Source: Actinomyces faecalis (GTDB lineage: Bacteria; Actinomycetota; Actinomycetes; Actinomycetales; Actinomycetaceae). From it: a DNA stretch of 64,000 bases. The position numbers and the translations under genes are program-made. Shown in pieces: positions 37,556 through 46,520 of this stretch. The stretch is taken from positions 1,054,001 to 1,118,000 of the forward strand of contig NZ_CP063418.1 in NCBI RefSeq assembly GCF_013184985.2. Reading direction: 5' to 3'. Below the pieces are notes generated by a model. That model worked only from the letters and a program-made list of their open reading frames with translations. It searched no databases and was not told the DNA's origin. Each line of letters begins with the position of its first letter. Position 1 is the stretch's first letter.

Positions 37556-38122
37556 GTGACCGGACTCGTCGTCGACATCGTGGACCTGCCGCGCGCGGTA
37601 GGTTCGGTCAAGAACGTCCGTCTCGACGTGACCGCGCCCGCAGGTCTGGGCACGGAGGTCATCGGCGTGCCTGAGAGCAGCGCGATGGTGCTGGAGGCCT
37701 CGCTGACCTCGATGGAGGACGGCGTGCTCGTGCGTGGGGAGGCAGACCTCCACGTCCACGGTGAGTGCGTGCGCTGCCTGCGGGACCTGGACGAGGACCG
37801 CACGGTGGTGTTCGACGAGCTCTACTTCCTGCCCGAGGCCGCTGAGGCCCAGAAGGCGGAGGGGGACGAGGAGGCGGACGACCTGTTCCTCGTGGGGGAG
37901 ACGAGCCTGGACCTGGAGCCGGCGCTGCGGGACGCCCTGGTCCTGGACCTGCCCTTCCGTCCCCTGTGCCAGCCGGACTGCGCCGGTCTGTGCCCGGAGT
38001 GTGGTGAGCGCCTGGACGACCTGCCCGAGGACCACCACCACGAGGTCCTGGACCCGCGCTGGTCCGCTCTGTCGGCGCTCCTTGAGGAGCCCGGGGAGCA
38101 GGGCGAGGGGGACCAGGCCTGA
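37556..38122 (+). CDS. DUF177/YceD family protein
   Basis: A 188-residue protein of the YceD/DUF177 family, linked in bacteria to 23S rRNA maturation or accumulation. It contains [23 protein letters not shown] in the middle and the C-terminal cysteine cluster [17 protein letters not shown], a likely zinc site. In many bacteria rpmF (L32) directly follows this gene; here its stop overlaps the rnc start instead (TGATG), so rpmF must be elsewhere. GAGGAAG precedes the GTG start. Confidence 0.85.
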   Translation: MTGLVVDIVDLPRAVGSVKNVRLDVTAPAGLGTEVIGVPESSAMVLEASLTSMEDGVLVRGEADLHVHGECVRCLRDLDEDRTVVFDELYFLPEAAEAQKAEGDEEADDLFLVGETSLDLEPALRDALVLDLPFRPLCQPDCAGLCPECGERLDDLPEDHHHEVLDPRWSALSALLEEPGEQGEGDQA

Positions 38123-38955
38123 TGTCCCGAGGCTCACGCAAGCCCTCCCGCCGACAGGCTCCCCCGGCCCGCACGGACGTCGAGTCCCTGGTCTACCGCT
38201 GGGGCTGCCAGATCGAGCCCGCGCTGCTGGACCTCGCGCTGACCCACCGCTCCTGGGCGCACGAGAACGGCGGGCTGCCCACCAACGAGCGTCTTGAGTT
38301 CCTGGGGGACGCCGTCCTGCAGATCATCGTCACCGAGGACCTCTTCCGTGACCACCCGGAGGTGCCTGAGGGACAGCTGGCCAAGATGCGTGCGGCCACG
38401 GTCTCCGAGCCGGCCCTGGCAGGCGTGGCCCGGGACCTGGGACTCGGGGAGTTCATCAAGCTCGGCAAGGGCGAGGCCCTGTCTGGTGGGAGGGACAAGG
38501 ACTCGATCCTGTCCGACACGGTCGAGGCTCTCATCGGCGCCACCTACCTTACGGTCGGCCTGGAGCCGGCCCGCGAGGTCGTCCTGCGACTGGTCAGCCG
38601 CTTCCTCACCGCAGCGCCCTCGCGCGGCGCGGGCCTGGACTGGAAGACGAGCCTGCAGGAGCTGGCCGCCGTCCACCACCTGGGCAGTCCCAGCTACCGC
38701 GTCACCAGCGTCGGCCCCGACCACGCCCGCGTCTTCACCGCCGTCGCCCTCGTGGCCGGCCAGGAACGTGGAGAGGGGACGGGCAGCTCGAAGAAGGTGG
38801 CCGAGCACGACGCCGCCGAGGCTGCCTACGCCTCGATCCTGGCCTCTGACGGGGACGGCGGGCTGGAGATCCCCGGCGCCACCGACGCCCTGCGCGCGGA
38901 CCTGGGCCTGCCCGTCGCTGGTCAGGGTCCCTCTGCCGAGGGCCCACGTGCCTGA
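38122..38955 (+). CDS. rnc: Ribonuclease III
   Basis: Double-strand-specific endoribonuclease for rRNA and mRNA processing. The 277-residue protein has the catalytic signature [12 protein letters not shown] at about residues 56-67 and [12 protein letters not shown] (about 133-144) with the second acidic pair, followed by a dsRNA-binding domain (about 175-240, with [13 protein letters not shown]). The C-terminal tail after residue 245 is low in conservation. The start overlaps the DUF177 stop and the end overlaps mutM by 8 nt, so translation is tightly coupled. Confidence 0.96.
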   Translation: MSRGSRKPSRRQAPPARTDVESLVYRWGCQIEPALLDLALTHRSWAHENGGLPTNERLEFLGDAVLQIIVTEDLFRDHPEVPEGQLAKMRAATVSEPALAGVARDLGLGEFIKLGKGEALSGGRDKDSILSDTVEALIGATYLTVGLEPAREVVLRLVSRFLTAAPSRGAGLDWKTSLQELAAVHHLGSPSYRVTSVGPDHARVFTAVALVAGQERGEGTGSSKKVAEHDAAEAAYASILASDGDGGLEIPGATDALRADLGLPVAGQGPSAEGPRA

Positions 38956-39985
38956 GCTCCCTGAGGTCGAGGCCGTCCGTCGCGGTCTGGAACGTCATCT
39001 CCTGGGTCGTGAGGTCGGCGAGGTCGAGGTCCTGGACCCTCGGGCGCTGCGCCGTCAGGACGGAGGCGTCAGCGTCTTCCGTGACGGCCTGGCTGGCCGC
39101 AGGATCGAGGCCGCAGTCCGTCGCGGTAAGTTCCTGTGGCTGGTGCTCGACGACGGCAACGCCCTGTCCGCCCACCTGGGCATGAGCGGTCAGCTGCTGG
39201 TCCGCGGCACGACGTCGTCTCCCGCTCGGGACGACGCCTCGCGGCCGCAGCGGACGTCGCCGGTGTCGGACTTCCTCGGGGACCCGGCGGCTGGGACGGT
39301 GGACCTGACCGCGACCCGCGCGCCGAGCCTCGTGCGTGACCTCGATCTCCGGCCGCGGCACCTGCGTGTGCGTCTGCACCTGTCCTCCCGGCGCGGGGAC
39401 CCGGCCTCTGCTCGTGGGGCTGCGCTCGACCTGGTCGACCAGCGCATGCTCGGGGGGCTCAGGCTCAGCGCCCTGGTGCCTACCGCTGACGGTGGGCCCG
39501 GTGGGGAGGGAAGCCGTCTTGCGCTCCTGCCGCAGGATGCCGCGCACGTCGCCCGTGACCTGCTGGACCCGGCTGCTGACCTTGGTCAGGTCCTGAGGCG
39601 GATGAGGGCCTCGCGCCGCGCGGTCAAGGCGCAGCTCCTGGACCAGGAGCTGGTCTCCGGGATCGGCAACATCTACGCCGACGAAGGTCTGTGGGCCGCA
39701 CGGGTCCACGGCGGGACGTCCGGTACCAGGCTGGGGCCACGAGTGGGGACGCGCCTCCTGCAGGCCGTCGCCGAGGTGATGCGCCGAGCCCTGGCTGCAG
39801 GCGGGACGAGCTTCGACGCGCTCTACGTCGACGCTGAGGGCGCTGCGGGCTTCTTTGCCCGGGAGCTTCAGGCCTACGGCCGGGCGGGCCAGGCCTGCAG
39901 ACGCTGTGGGACGCAGATGAGGCGCGAGGTGCTGACGGGCCGGAGCCACACCTTCTGCCCCCGCTGTCAGCGCCCGCAGCGGTAG
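38948..39985 (+). CDS. mutM: Formamidopyrimidine-DNA glycosylase
   Basis: Bifunctional glycosylase/AP lyase removing 8-oxoguanine and formamidopyrimidines. GTG 38948 gives [15 protein letters not shown], with catalytic P2 and E3 exposed after Met removal; RRGKFLWL contains the beta-delta-elimination lysine. The helix-two-turn-helix has [15 protein letters not shown], and the zinc finger is [24 protein letters not shown]. At 345 residues it is about 50 longer than typical, with a low-complexity insertion between the GMSGQLL strand and the [12 protein letters not shown] strand (39210-39340). It overlaps rnc by 8 nt. Confidence 0.95.
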   Translation: MPELPEVEAVRRGLERHLLGREVGEVEVLDPRALRRQDGGVSVFRDGLAGRRIEAAVRRGKFLWLVLDDGNALSAHLGMSGQLLVRGTTSSPARDDASRPQRTSPVSDFLGDPAAGTVDLTATRAPSLVRDLDLRPRHLRVRLHLSSRRGDPASARGAALDLVDQRMLGGLRLSALVPTADGGPGGEGSRLALLPQDAAHVARDLLDPAADLGQVLRRMRASRRAVKAQLLDQELVSGIGNIYADEGLWAARVHGGTSGTRLGPRVGTRLLQAVAEVMRRALAAGGTSFDALYVDAEGAAGFFARELQAYGRAGQACRRCGTQMRREVLTGRSHTFCPRCQRPQR

Positions 39986-40076
39986 CCGGGCGGGTCCGGT
40001 GCTGACGGGCCCCGTGAGCACGCGCTGAACGCGCTCATCATGCGTGAGCTTGTGTGACGTTGGTCCCCAGCGCTGG

Positions 40077-40082
40077 TACCCT
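40077..40082 (+). promoter_or_regulatory. -10-like hexamer of the response regulator gene (leaderless)
   Basis: TACCCT ends 7 nt before the ATG at 40090, with no Shine-Dalgarno sequence between. Confidence 0.5.
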
Positions 40083-40089
40083 CTCAGGT

Positions 40090-40743
40090 ATGCCGACTTC
40101 CTCCTCTTCCGAGCAGGTCCGCGTCATGATCGTGGACGACCACGAGATCGTCCGGCGCGGAATTGCCGAGATCATCGATCGTGCTGACGACCTTGACGTC
40201 GTCGCCGAGGCCGGTAGCCGCGCTGAGGCGGTCCGCCGTGCCGAGCTGGTCCGTCCCGACGTCGTGCTGGTGGACCTCCAGCTGCCGGACGGCACCGGGA
40301 TCGAGGTGATGGACGACCTGCGGGACGCGGTGCCCGAGGCGCTGCCGATCGTCCTGACCTCCTTCGACGACGACGAGGCGCTGGCTGAGGCCCTGGAGGT
40401 CGGGGCCCGGGCCTACCTGCTCAAGACCGTCCACGGTGCGGAGATCTCCGACGTCGTGCGGGCAGTGGCTTCCGGGCGGGTCCTGCTGGACGAGCGCACG
40501 GTGACCCGGCGTCGTGCGGACCATGACGACCCGACCGCGGACCTGACCAACGCCGAGCGCAAGGTCCTGGAGCTCATCGGTGACGGCTTGTCCAACCGCG
40601 AGATCGGTGAGCGGCTCGGGGTGGCGGAGAAGACCGTCAAGAACCACATCACCTCCCTGCTGGCCAAGATGGGGCTGCAGCGCCGCACCCAGGTCGCGGC
40701 GTGGGTAGCCGGCCAGCGCGCCTCCGGCTGGCGGCGCCACTGA
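40090..40743 (+). CDS. NarL/LuxR-type response regulator, DevR-like
   Basis: A 217-residue response regulator: receiver domain with phospho-acceptor D62 (VVLVDLQLPDG), acidic pair in MIVDDHE (13-19) and K112 (YLLKTVHG), then a LuxR-type helix-turn-helix at about 153-210 (LTNAERKVLELIGDGLSNREIGERLGV). It resembles DevR/DosR in layout. It converges on a DevS-like histidine kinase gene that ends 33 nt away and is probably its partner. ATG 40090 is chosen because the domain starts there and a TACCCT hexamer precedes it; a GTG at 40054 is possible. Confidence 0.88.
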   Translation: MPTSSSSEQVRVMIVDDHEIVRRGIAEIIDRADDLDVVAEAGSRAEAVRRAELVRPDVVLVDLQLPDGTGIEVMDDLRDAVPEALPIVLTSFDDDEALAEALEVGARAYLLKTVHGAEISDVVRAVASGRVLLDERTVTRRRADHDDPTADLTNAERKVLELIGDGLSNREIGERLGVAEKTVKNHITSLLAKMGLQRRTQVAAWVAGQRASGWRRH

Positions 40744-40775
40744 GACTGCCCGCAGGCCCAGAATCACAGGGTGAG

Positions 40776-42755
40776 TTAGGCCACGCGGGAAGCGTTTGGC
40801 CCAGCCAACGGCACCCGCCATGTGAAACAGGTCCCGCGCCGTCCGCCGTCGGAGCGGGCCCGGGGCCCGATGACGAAGCTGCCGCCGTGGCGGCGTGCGC
40901 GCTCAGCCATGTTGGCGGTCCCCGACCGCCGGGTCACCGAGGGGTCGACGCCGACCCCGTCGTCGCGGCACACGATCTCGACGAAGGGGCTGCCGGTGAA
41001 GGGCTCGGTGTTCCCGGTCGCGGCATCGCCTGAGCCCTCGTCAGCGGTCTCGACGCAGTCGACGGGGACGATGCCCTCCAGCTTGATGTCCACCGTCACT
41101 GACGAGGCCCGAGCGTGACGGGCGACGTTGCTCAGGCCTTCACGCACGACCGCGACCATGTCGTCGGCGATGTCCGGCTCGACGGCTGCGTCGACGGCGT
41201 CGGTGAGCTCGTCCTCGGCCTCGCGCGGTACCTGGGCCAGGCCTCGGCCGTCCACGCTCAGTAGGAGGGAGGGGGCGTAGCCCAGGGAGGTACGAGCCAG
41301 TGACGCCTCACGACGCAGCCGCTCGACGAGGCTCACGTCCTCGTCGCGGTCGCGCAACGACCTGACGATGGAGCGGATCTGACGGACGGACTCGTCGACG
41401 GCGACCAACGAGGACTCCAGCACCTCGCACACGGCATCGACATCCACGGTGTCGCCGGCCTTGGAGGCCTCCTTGAGATGGTCCTTGACCGCCGTGATCT
41501 GCATCCCTGTGGCGAAGAGCTGCTGGATCGCCAGGTCGTGCAGGTCCCGCCCGATCCGGTTACGTTCGCCGAGTAGGAGGGCCATCTCCTCGGCGTGCTG
41601 GGCGTCGGCGAGCTCGAAGGCCATCATCGCCTGGCTTGCAACCAGCTCGGCGATCTCCAGGTCCTGGGCGGTGAAGACCGGGCCGTCCTGCTCCCGCAGG
41701 AGGAGCATGACGCCCATACCCTCGCCGCGCTGGACCATCGGGGCGTACAGCGCTGGGCCAAAGCGGGCCAGTGCCTCGATCTTCAGCCGTTCACCCTGCC
41801 ACAGCTCGTGGAGGGAGGGCACGATGAGGCCTGTCTGCTTAGCGAGAGTCTGGAGCGCACGCCCCTCTGCCGGGAACCGGATCCCGATGAGCTCAGAGCT
41901 GTGGGCGCCGTCGGCGATCTCGCACACCCAGGTGTCACCAAGACTGGGCAGGATGAGCACGGCAGTGTCCGCGTGAGCGACCTCGCGGACCCGCTGGGAG
42001 ATGAGGGTGAGCACCTCGTCCTCATCGATACCGGACAGGAGCATCGTGGTCAGTTCCTGGGACACAGCCATCCACTGCTCACGGCTGCGTGCGACGCGGT
42101 ACAGGTGGGAGTTCTCTACGGCGACTGCTGCCGCTTCCGCCAGCGTGGCGACCGTGGTGACATCCGCCGGGCCGAATCCGCCGGGCTTGTCACACAGGTA
42201 GAGTCGGCCGTAGACACGGTCGTGGACCTTGAGCGGGGCCGAGAGGACAGAGCCGGGATCCTCTCCCTCGATGGCACCGGTGAAGGCGGAGGAGCCCATC
42301 AGCTCGTTGACGATGACGACCTCCTGCTCCGAGTTGGCGGTGCCCAGCAGCGCCTGGAGGTGCTCGGGAGAGGCTGTAGCCGAGCCTGCTGTCACCGGTT
42401 CACTGGACTGTCCCGTGGTGCGTGAGTGCTCGAAGACTGCGATCGTGCCCCAGGCGGCTCCGGTCAGTGAGCAGGCGGAGTCCACCAGCCTGCTCAAGGC
42501 ATCGGGCACCTTTAACGAGCTGGTCAGGCGCAGTGCGGCGCGCAGGAGGTCGACCGTGGTCTCCTCCAGCGGCTGGGCGACTCTGCGGCTGCGGGTGGAG
42601 CCGAGAGAGTCGGAGTGGACGGCGTAGGTCAGTGGGCCCAGGCCGGAGGAGTCCTCGGGGCTGGGCACGCTCGGCAGGGCCATGAGCATCTCGGCGGAGG
42701 GCATTCCTGGCACCATGACGCCGTCGTCGCGCTCGGGAAGGCCGCGATCAGGCAC
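40776..42755 (-). CDS. DevS-like GAF-domain sensor histidine kinase
   Basis: A 659-residue cytoplasmic histidine kinase without membrane segments: two GAF domains (about 70-222 and 238-385), a HisKA_3 dimerisation helix with phospho-accepting H406 (GRDLHDLAIQQLF), and a C-terminal HATPase domain (about 560-655, with GLSNVARHARA and RDDGVGV). The layout is that of DevS/DosS redox sensors. The first GAF domain has GSVLSAPL where the M. tuberculosis proteins carry the haem histidine (YHPPM before LGVPV), so haem sensing is doubtful. The GTG start overlaps the cydC stop by 8 nt, placing the kinase at the end of the cytochrome bd gene run. ATGs at codons 14 and 18 are alternative starts. Confidence 0.88.
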   Translation of the reverse strand: MPDRGLPERDDGVMVPGMPSAEMLMALPSVPSPEDSSGLGPLTYAVHSDSLGSTRSRRVAQPLEETTVDLLRAALRLTSSLKVPDALSRLVDSACSLTGAAWGTIAVFEHSRTTGQSSEPVTAGSATASPEHLQALLGTANSEQEVVIVNELMGSSAFTGAIEGEDPGSVLSAPLKVHDRVYGRLYLCDKPGGFGPADVTTVATLAEAAAVAVENSHLYRVARSREQWMAVSQELTTMLLSGIDEDEVLTLISQRVREVAHADTAVLILPSLGDTWVCEIADGAHSSELIGIRFPAEGRALQTLAKQTGLIVPSLHELWQGERLKIEALARFGPALYAPMVQRGEGMGVMLLLREQDGPVFTAQDLEIAELVASQAMMAFELADAQHAEEMALLLGERNRIGRDLHDLAIQQLFATGMQITAVKDHLKEASKAGDTVDVDAVCEVLESSLVAVDESVRQIRSIVRSLRDRDEDVSLVERLRREASLARTSLGYAPSLLLSVDGRGLAQVPREAEDELTDAVDAAVEPDIADDMVAVVREGLSNVARHARASSVTVDIKLEGIVPVDCVETADEGSGDAATGNTEPFTGSPFVEIVCRDDGVGVDPSVTRRSGTANMAERARRHGGSFVIGPRARSDGGRRGTCFTWRVPLAGPNASRVA

Positions 42756-44547
42756 GGGGGCTCATCTCCTGCTCCAGGGACCAGCGGTAGGCGGGGTCCT
42801 GCTCACTCAGCTCAGCGTGGGTCCCGCGGGCCCGCACGCGGGCGGGCTCTCCCGCCTGGGAACCTAGCACCAGGACCTCCTGGGCGCTGGCGAGGGCGGA
42901 CAGCCTGTGGGTGACCAGCAGGACACCGCGTGAGGCGTCCGCGGTGAGCAGGTCCTCCACCAGCTGGTCGGCGGTACCGGTGTCCAGGTGCTCAGCGGGC
43001 TCGTCCAGCAGCATGAGGGGAGCCGGAGCCGCCAGGGCACGGGCCAGCAGCAGACGGCGCCGCTCACCGCCTGACAGCGCGGTGGCGTCGGTACCCACGA
43101 CTGTGTCCAGGCCGTCAGGGAGCGTGGTCAGCCAGGGCCCCAGGCCAGCACGCTCCAGGAGTCCAGCAGCCTCCTCAGCGGTGACGGAGCCACGGGCCAC
43201 ACGCAGGTTCTCCAGGACCGAGGTGTCGAAGATGTGCGCGTCCTCCTGGGTGAGGGTGACTCTCTGGGCCACCTGGTCGCGGGGGACCGACCAGGGAACG
43301 ACGCCGTCCAGGGCCAGCTCACCGGCACGCGGCGGCAGCAGCCCGGCCAGGGTCAGCAGGAGCGTGGTCTTCCCGATGCCTGAGGGACCGACGACCGCCA
43401 GGCGGTCACCTGGGCCCAGGTCGAGGTCGATGCCCTCGGCGACGACCGGACCACCGGGCCATCCCACTGCCAGGCCTCGGGCCTTGAGACGAGATCCCTC
43501 AGAACCCGGGTCCTGCAGACGCACGGCCGGCTCGCCGGCGGCACGGGGCGTGGGAAGGGCCGTGGTCTCAGCACGGTCGAGCAGCTCGACGACGCGCACG
43601 GCCGCTCCGGCGGAGGTCACCAGCTGCACCGAGGCCGGCCCCAGGTTGGCAGTGGCCTCGAAGGCGGACAAGGGCACCAGGACGATGACGGCCAGCCACA
43701 CCGGAGCCAGGGAGCCGCTGGCCACGGCCGGCAGCCCGACCAGCACCGCTCCGAGGACGGCCAGTCCCATCGCCAGGGTGTCCACCGCGGCGGCCAGGGC
43801 CGCCGGCCGTGCAGCCTTGTCCCGGGTCGTGGCGAGGTGACGCTCGACCTCGTCGAGGCCGGTCAGCAGGGCCAGCATCCTGCCTGCCACGCTCAGCTCG
43901 CTGCCGCCGTCGATGGCGGTCAGGGCGGTGGCAGCCAGGTCCGTGGCCTGCTCCTGCCGGGCGAGCTCGGCGGCGCGGGCCGAGCGGATGGTGGCCACAG
44001 GGCCCAGGACGCCGGCAAGGAGCAGGCAGGCAGCCAGGACCAGGCCAGCGGGCCAGTAGACCAGGCCCATGGCGAGGCTGGTGACCACACCGACCGTGGC
44101 GGCCACTCCTGCGGGCAGGAACCCGCGCACCACCAGGTCGCCGACGGCGTCCACGTCCGTGCCCACGCGGGACAGGACGTCCCCGCGACGCAGGCGGGCC
44201 ACCGTGTCGGTGCGGGAGGAGGCAAGGATCTCGTACACGTGGGTACGCAGGGCGTTCATCCCGCGCAGCGCGGTGTCGTGGGAGACCAGTCGCTCGCAGT
44301 AGCGCAGGACCGAGCGGGAGATACCGAACAGACGGACCATGACAGGGGCCACGCCCAGCGCGACGACGTCGGGCATCTGGGAGGCCCGGGCGATGAGCCA
44401 GGCGGCGACTCCCGACAGGGCGACGGCAGAGACCAGACCTAGCGAGCCGGTGACCACCGACAGGACGACCCGCCCGCGGTCCAGCTCCAGCAGCGTCAGG
44501 GCACGGCGCAGCGCACGGCGCTCGTCACGGGTCAGGAACAGGCTCAT
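42748..44547 (-). CDS. cydC: Thiol reductant ABC exporter subunit CydC
   Basis: A 599-residue fused permease/ATPase, partner of CydD in the heterodimeric exporter of glutathione/cysteine or in haem handling needed for cytochrome bd assembly. The N-terminal half has six membrane segments (first: VVLSVVTGSLGLVSAVALSGVAAWLIA). The ATPase half has Walker A GPSGIGKTT, ALSGGERRRLLLARAL and LMLLDEPAEHLD. The ATG overlaps the cydD stop (ATGA). The 3' end overlaps the histidine kinase start. Confidence 0.93.
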   Translation of the reverse strand: MSLFLTRDERRALRRALTLLELDRGRVVLSVVTGSLGLVSAVALSGVAAWLIARASQMPDVVALGVAPVMVRLFGISRSVLRYCERLVSHDTALRGMNALRTHVYEILASSRTDTVARLRRGDVLSRVGTDVDAVGDLVVRGFLPAGVAATVGVVTSLAMGLVYWPAGLVLAACLLLAGVLGPVATIRSARAAELARQEQATDLAATALTAIDGGSELSVAGRMLALLTGLDEVERHLATTRDKAARPAALAAAVDTLAMGLAVLGAVLVGLPAVASGSLAPVWLAVIVLVPLSAFEATANLGPASVQLVTSAGAAVRVVELLDRAETTALPTPRAAGEPAVRLQDPGSEGSRLKARGLAVGWPGGPVVAEGIDLDLGPGDRLAVVGPSGIGKTTLLLTLAGLLPPRAGELALDGVVPWSVPRDQVAQRVTLTQEDAHIFDTSVLENLRVARGSVTAEEAAGLLERAGLGPWLTTLPDGLDTVVGTDATALSGGERRRLLLARALAAPAPLMLLDEPAEHLDTGTADQLVEDLLTADASRGVLLVTHRLSALASAQEVLVLGSQAGEPARVRARGTHAELSEQDPAYRWSLEQEMSPRA

Positions 44548-46319
44548 CGGGCGACCTCCTCGGGCTCCTCAGGCTGGCCGACGGCGGGGCTGACCGGGGA
44601 AGGACGGGCGGTACGGCCCTCGTCCTGGCCGACGGTGGGGTCAGGGGCGCAGGAGACGGTGACGACGTCGTCGGCGAGCGCCAGCACGCTGGGACGGTGG
44701 GCGATGACGACGACGGTGCGGCCGGAGGCCCTCAGCGCTGCCAGCCCGTCCAGGACGTGAGCCTCACTGGCTGCGTCCAGGTGGGCGGTGGGCTCGTCCA
44801 TGACCACCAGGGGAGCGGTCTCCACCAGGGCCCGGGTCAGGGCCAGGCGCTGACGCTGTCCCACCGACAGGCCGGTGCCGCCGTGGCCCACTGGGGTGCT
44901 CCATCCCAGCGGCAGGGAGGCGACCACCTCGTCCAGACCGGTGACCTGGGCGGCTCTGACGACCTCCTGGGGGACCGGGAGGTCGGCACCTGCGCCGCTG
45001 GTCTCGTGGGAGCCGGAAGGGAGGGTGTTGCTCAGGACCGTGCCGGGCAGGAGGACGGGGCGCTGAGGAACCCACGAGATCTGATGCCACCAGGTGGCCG
45101 GATCGATCTCTGCCAGGTCCTGCGCGACGCCGTCGGCGCTGACGACCCGGACGCTGCCTCGCTCCGGCGCCAGCAGGTCCAGGAGGACCTGGGAAGTGGT
45201 CGTCTTGCCGGCGCCGGAGGGACCTGACAGAGCGGTCAGCCGCCCGGGGCGGATCGTGGCAGTGAGGTCGTGGGGGGCCCAGGCGCCGCGAGCCGCCACG
45301 CTCAGGTGCTCCAGCTCGATCGTGGCGCCGGCCAGGTCAGGAGCAGGCTGCGTACCGGTACGGGGGACCGGGGTCTCCAGCACCTCGAAGACCGCCTGCG
45401 CGGCCGCCACTCCGTTGGCGGAGGCGTGGAACTGGAAGCCGACCTGGCGCAGGGGCTGGTAGACCTCGGGCGCGATCATGATGACCAGCAGCCCGGTGGC
45501 CAGGTCGATGTGGCCGAACAGAAGGCGGAACCCGACCTCGACGGCGATGATCGCCACGGACAGCGTCGTGAGGAACTCCAGGACCGCGCCGGACAGGAAG
45601 GCCACACGCAGGGTGGCCATGGTGGTGCGGTTGTAGGCGCGACCGAGCTCGCGAACGCGTCGTCCCGGTCCGATCTCGCGCCCCAGGGCCTTGAGGGTGG
45701 GCAGCCCGGCGATGAGGTCGAGGACCTGGGCACCCAGGCGCTCCATCGCCTCCAGACGGTCCGCCGAGTGCTGCTGGGTCATCTTGCCGATCAGGATCAT
45801 GAAGATCGGGATGAGCGGGATCGTCAGGACGACGGCGACCGTGGAGGGGACGTCCTGGAGGAGCATGACCAGGCCGGTCAGCGGCGTGACCGTGGCCGCC
45901 ATGAGCAGCTGGGGAAGGTACCGGGTGAAGTAGGGCTCCAGGTCGTCCATGCCACGGGTGAGCAACGTCGTGGTCTCGGCGCCGTGAGAGGCCTGCCAGC
46001 GTGGGCCCAGGGCGGCAGCACGCTCGATGACCAGCCGGCGCAGCTCGATGATCGTGCCGGTGGCAGCCCGGTGCGCACGTGCCTCCTGGACCAGGAGCAC
46101 CAGGGCCCGCATGACGACGACCACGGCCAGGACACCGACCAGGGGAAGGACCTGTGCCATCGTCTTGTCCTCGGTGATGACCGGGGAGATGACGCGGGAG
46201 ATGAGGAAGGCCTGCGCGACGACGAGGACGGCTGTGAGCAGCCCGGTCACCGCCGTGGTGAGGATGTAGCGCCGTGCTGAGCGCGCGTGGCGCATGAGGC
46301 GGGGGTCCAGTGGCTTCAC
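44544..46319 (-). CDS. cydD: Thiol reductant ABC exporter subunit CydD
   Basis: A 591-residue fused permease/ATPase: six membrane segments in the N-terminal half and an ATPase with Walker A GPSGAGKTT, signature GLSVGQRQRLALTRAL and LVVMDEPTAHLD. GTG 46319 (MKPLDPRLMRH) is chosen since it is preceded by GGAG and homology begins there; the frame runs on to 46487 without homology. Coupled to cydC by a 4-nt overlap. The 201-nt gap to cydB holds a long inverted repeat, so cydDC may be expressed at a level different from cydAB. Confidence 0.92.
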   Translation of the reverse strand: MKPLDPRLMRHARSARRYILTTAVTGLLTAVLVVAQAFLISRVISPVITEDKTMAQVLPLVGVLAVVVVMRALVLLVQEARAHRAATGTIIELRRLVIERAAALGPRWQASHGAETTTLLTRGMDDLEPYFTRYLPQLLMAATVTPLTGLVMLLQDVPSTVAVVLTIPLIPIFMILIGKMTQQHSADRLEAMERLGAQVLDLIAGLPTLKALGREIGPGRRVRELGRAYNRTTMATLRVAFLSGAVLEFLTTLSVAIIAVEVGFRLLFGHIDLATGLLVIMIAPEVYQPLRQVGFQFHASANGVAAAQAVFEVLETPVPRTGTQPAPDLAGATIELEHLSVAARGAWAPHDLTATIRPGRLTALSGPSGAGKTTTSQVLLDLLAPERGSVRVVSADGVAQDLAEIDPATWWHQISWVPQRPVLLPGTVLSNTLPSGSHETSGAGADLPVPQEVVRAAQVTGLDEVVASLPLGWSTPVGHGGTGLSVGQRQRLALTRALVETAPLVVMDEPTAHLDAASEAHVLDGLAALRASGRTVVVIAHRPSVLALADDVVTVSCAPDPTVGQDEGRTARPSPVSPAVGQPEEPEEVAR

Positions 46320-46344
46320 CGCTCCAGGATAGTGGTCTGCTTTC

Positions 46345-46419
46345 CGTCGCTTTCGCCCCGCGACAGTCGCTTTGTGTGCTGCCGGCTGCTCAAGCGACTG
46401 TTCACAGGCGAAAGCGACG
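46345..46419. repeat. Long inverted repeat, copy B
   Basis: Arms of 28 nt (46345-46372 and 46392-46419) match at 23 positions: 13 outer and 10 inner base pairs around a 5-nt internal loop, with a 19-nt terminal loop. The outer CGTCGCTTTCGC and inner ACAGTCG are the same as in the element at 36129. It sits between cydB and cydD, 26 nt from the cydD start codon. Confidence 0.82.
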
Positions 46420-46520
46420 CTGAGGCAGAGACGAAGGCCCGCCCGCCACCCAGCGTTCCTGGATGACGGGCGGGCCCGGTCTGTCACGGCTCACAGGTGA
46501 CTGTGAGCCCTACTCGGCTG

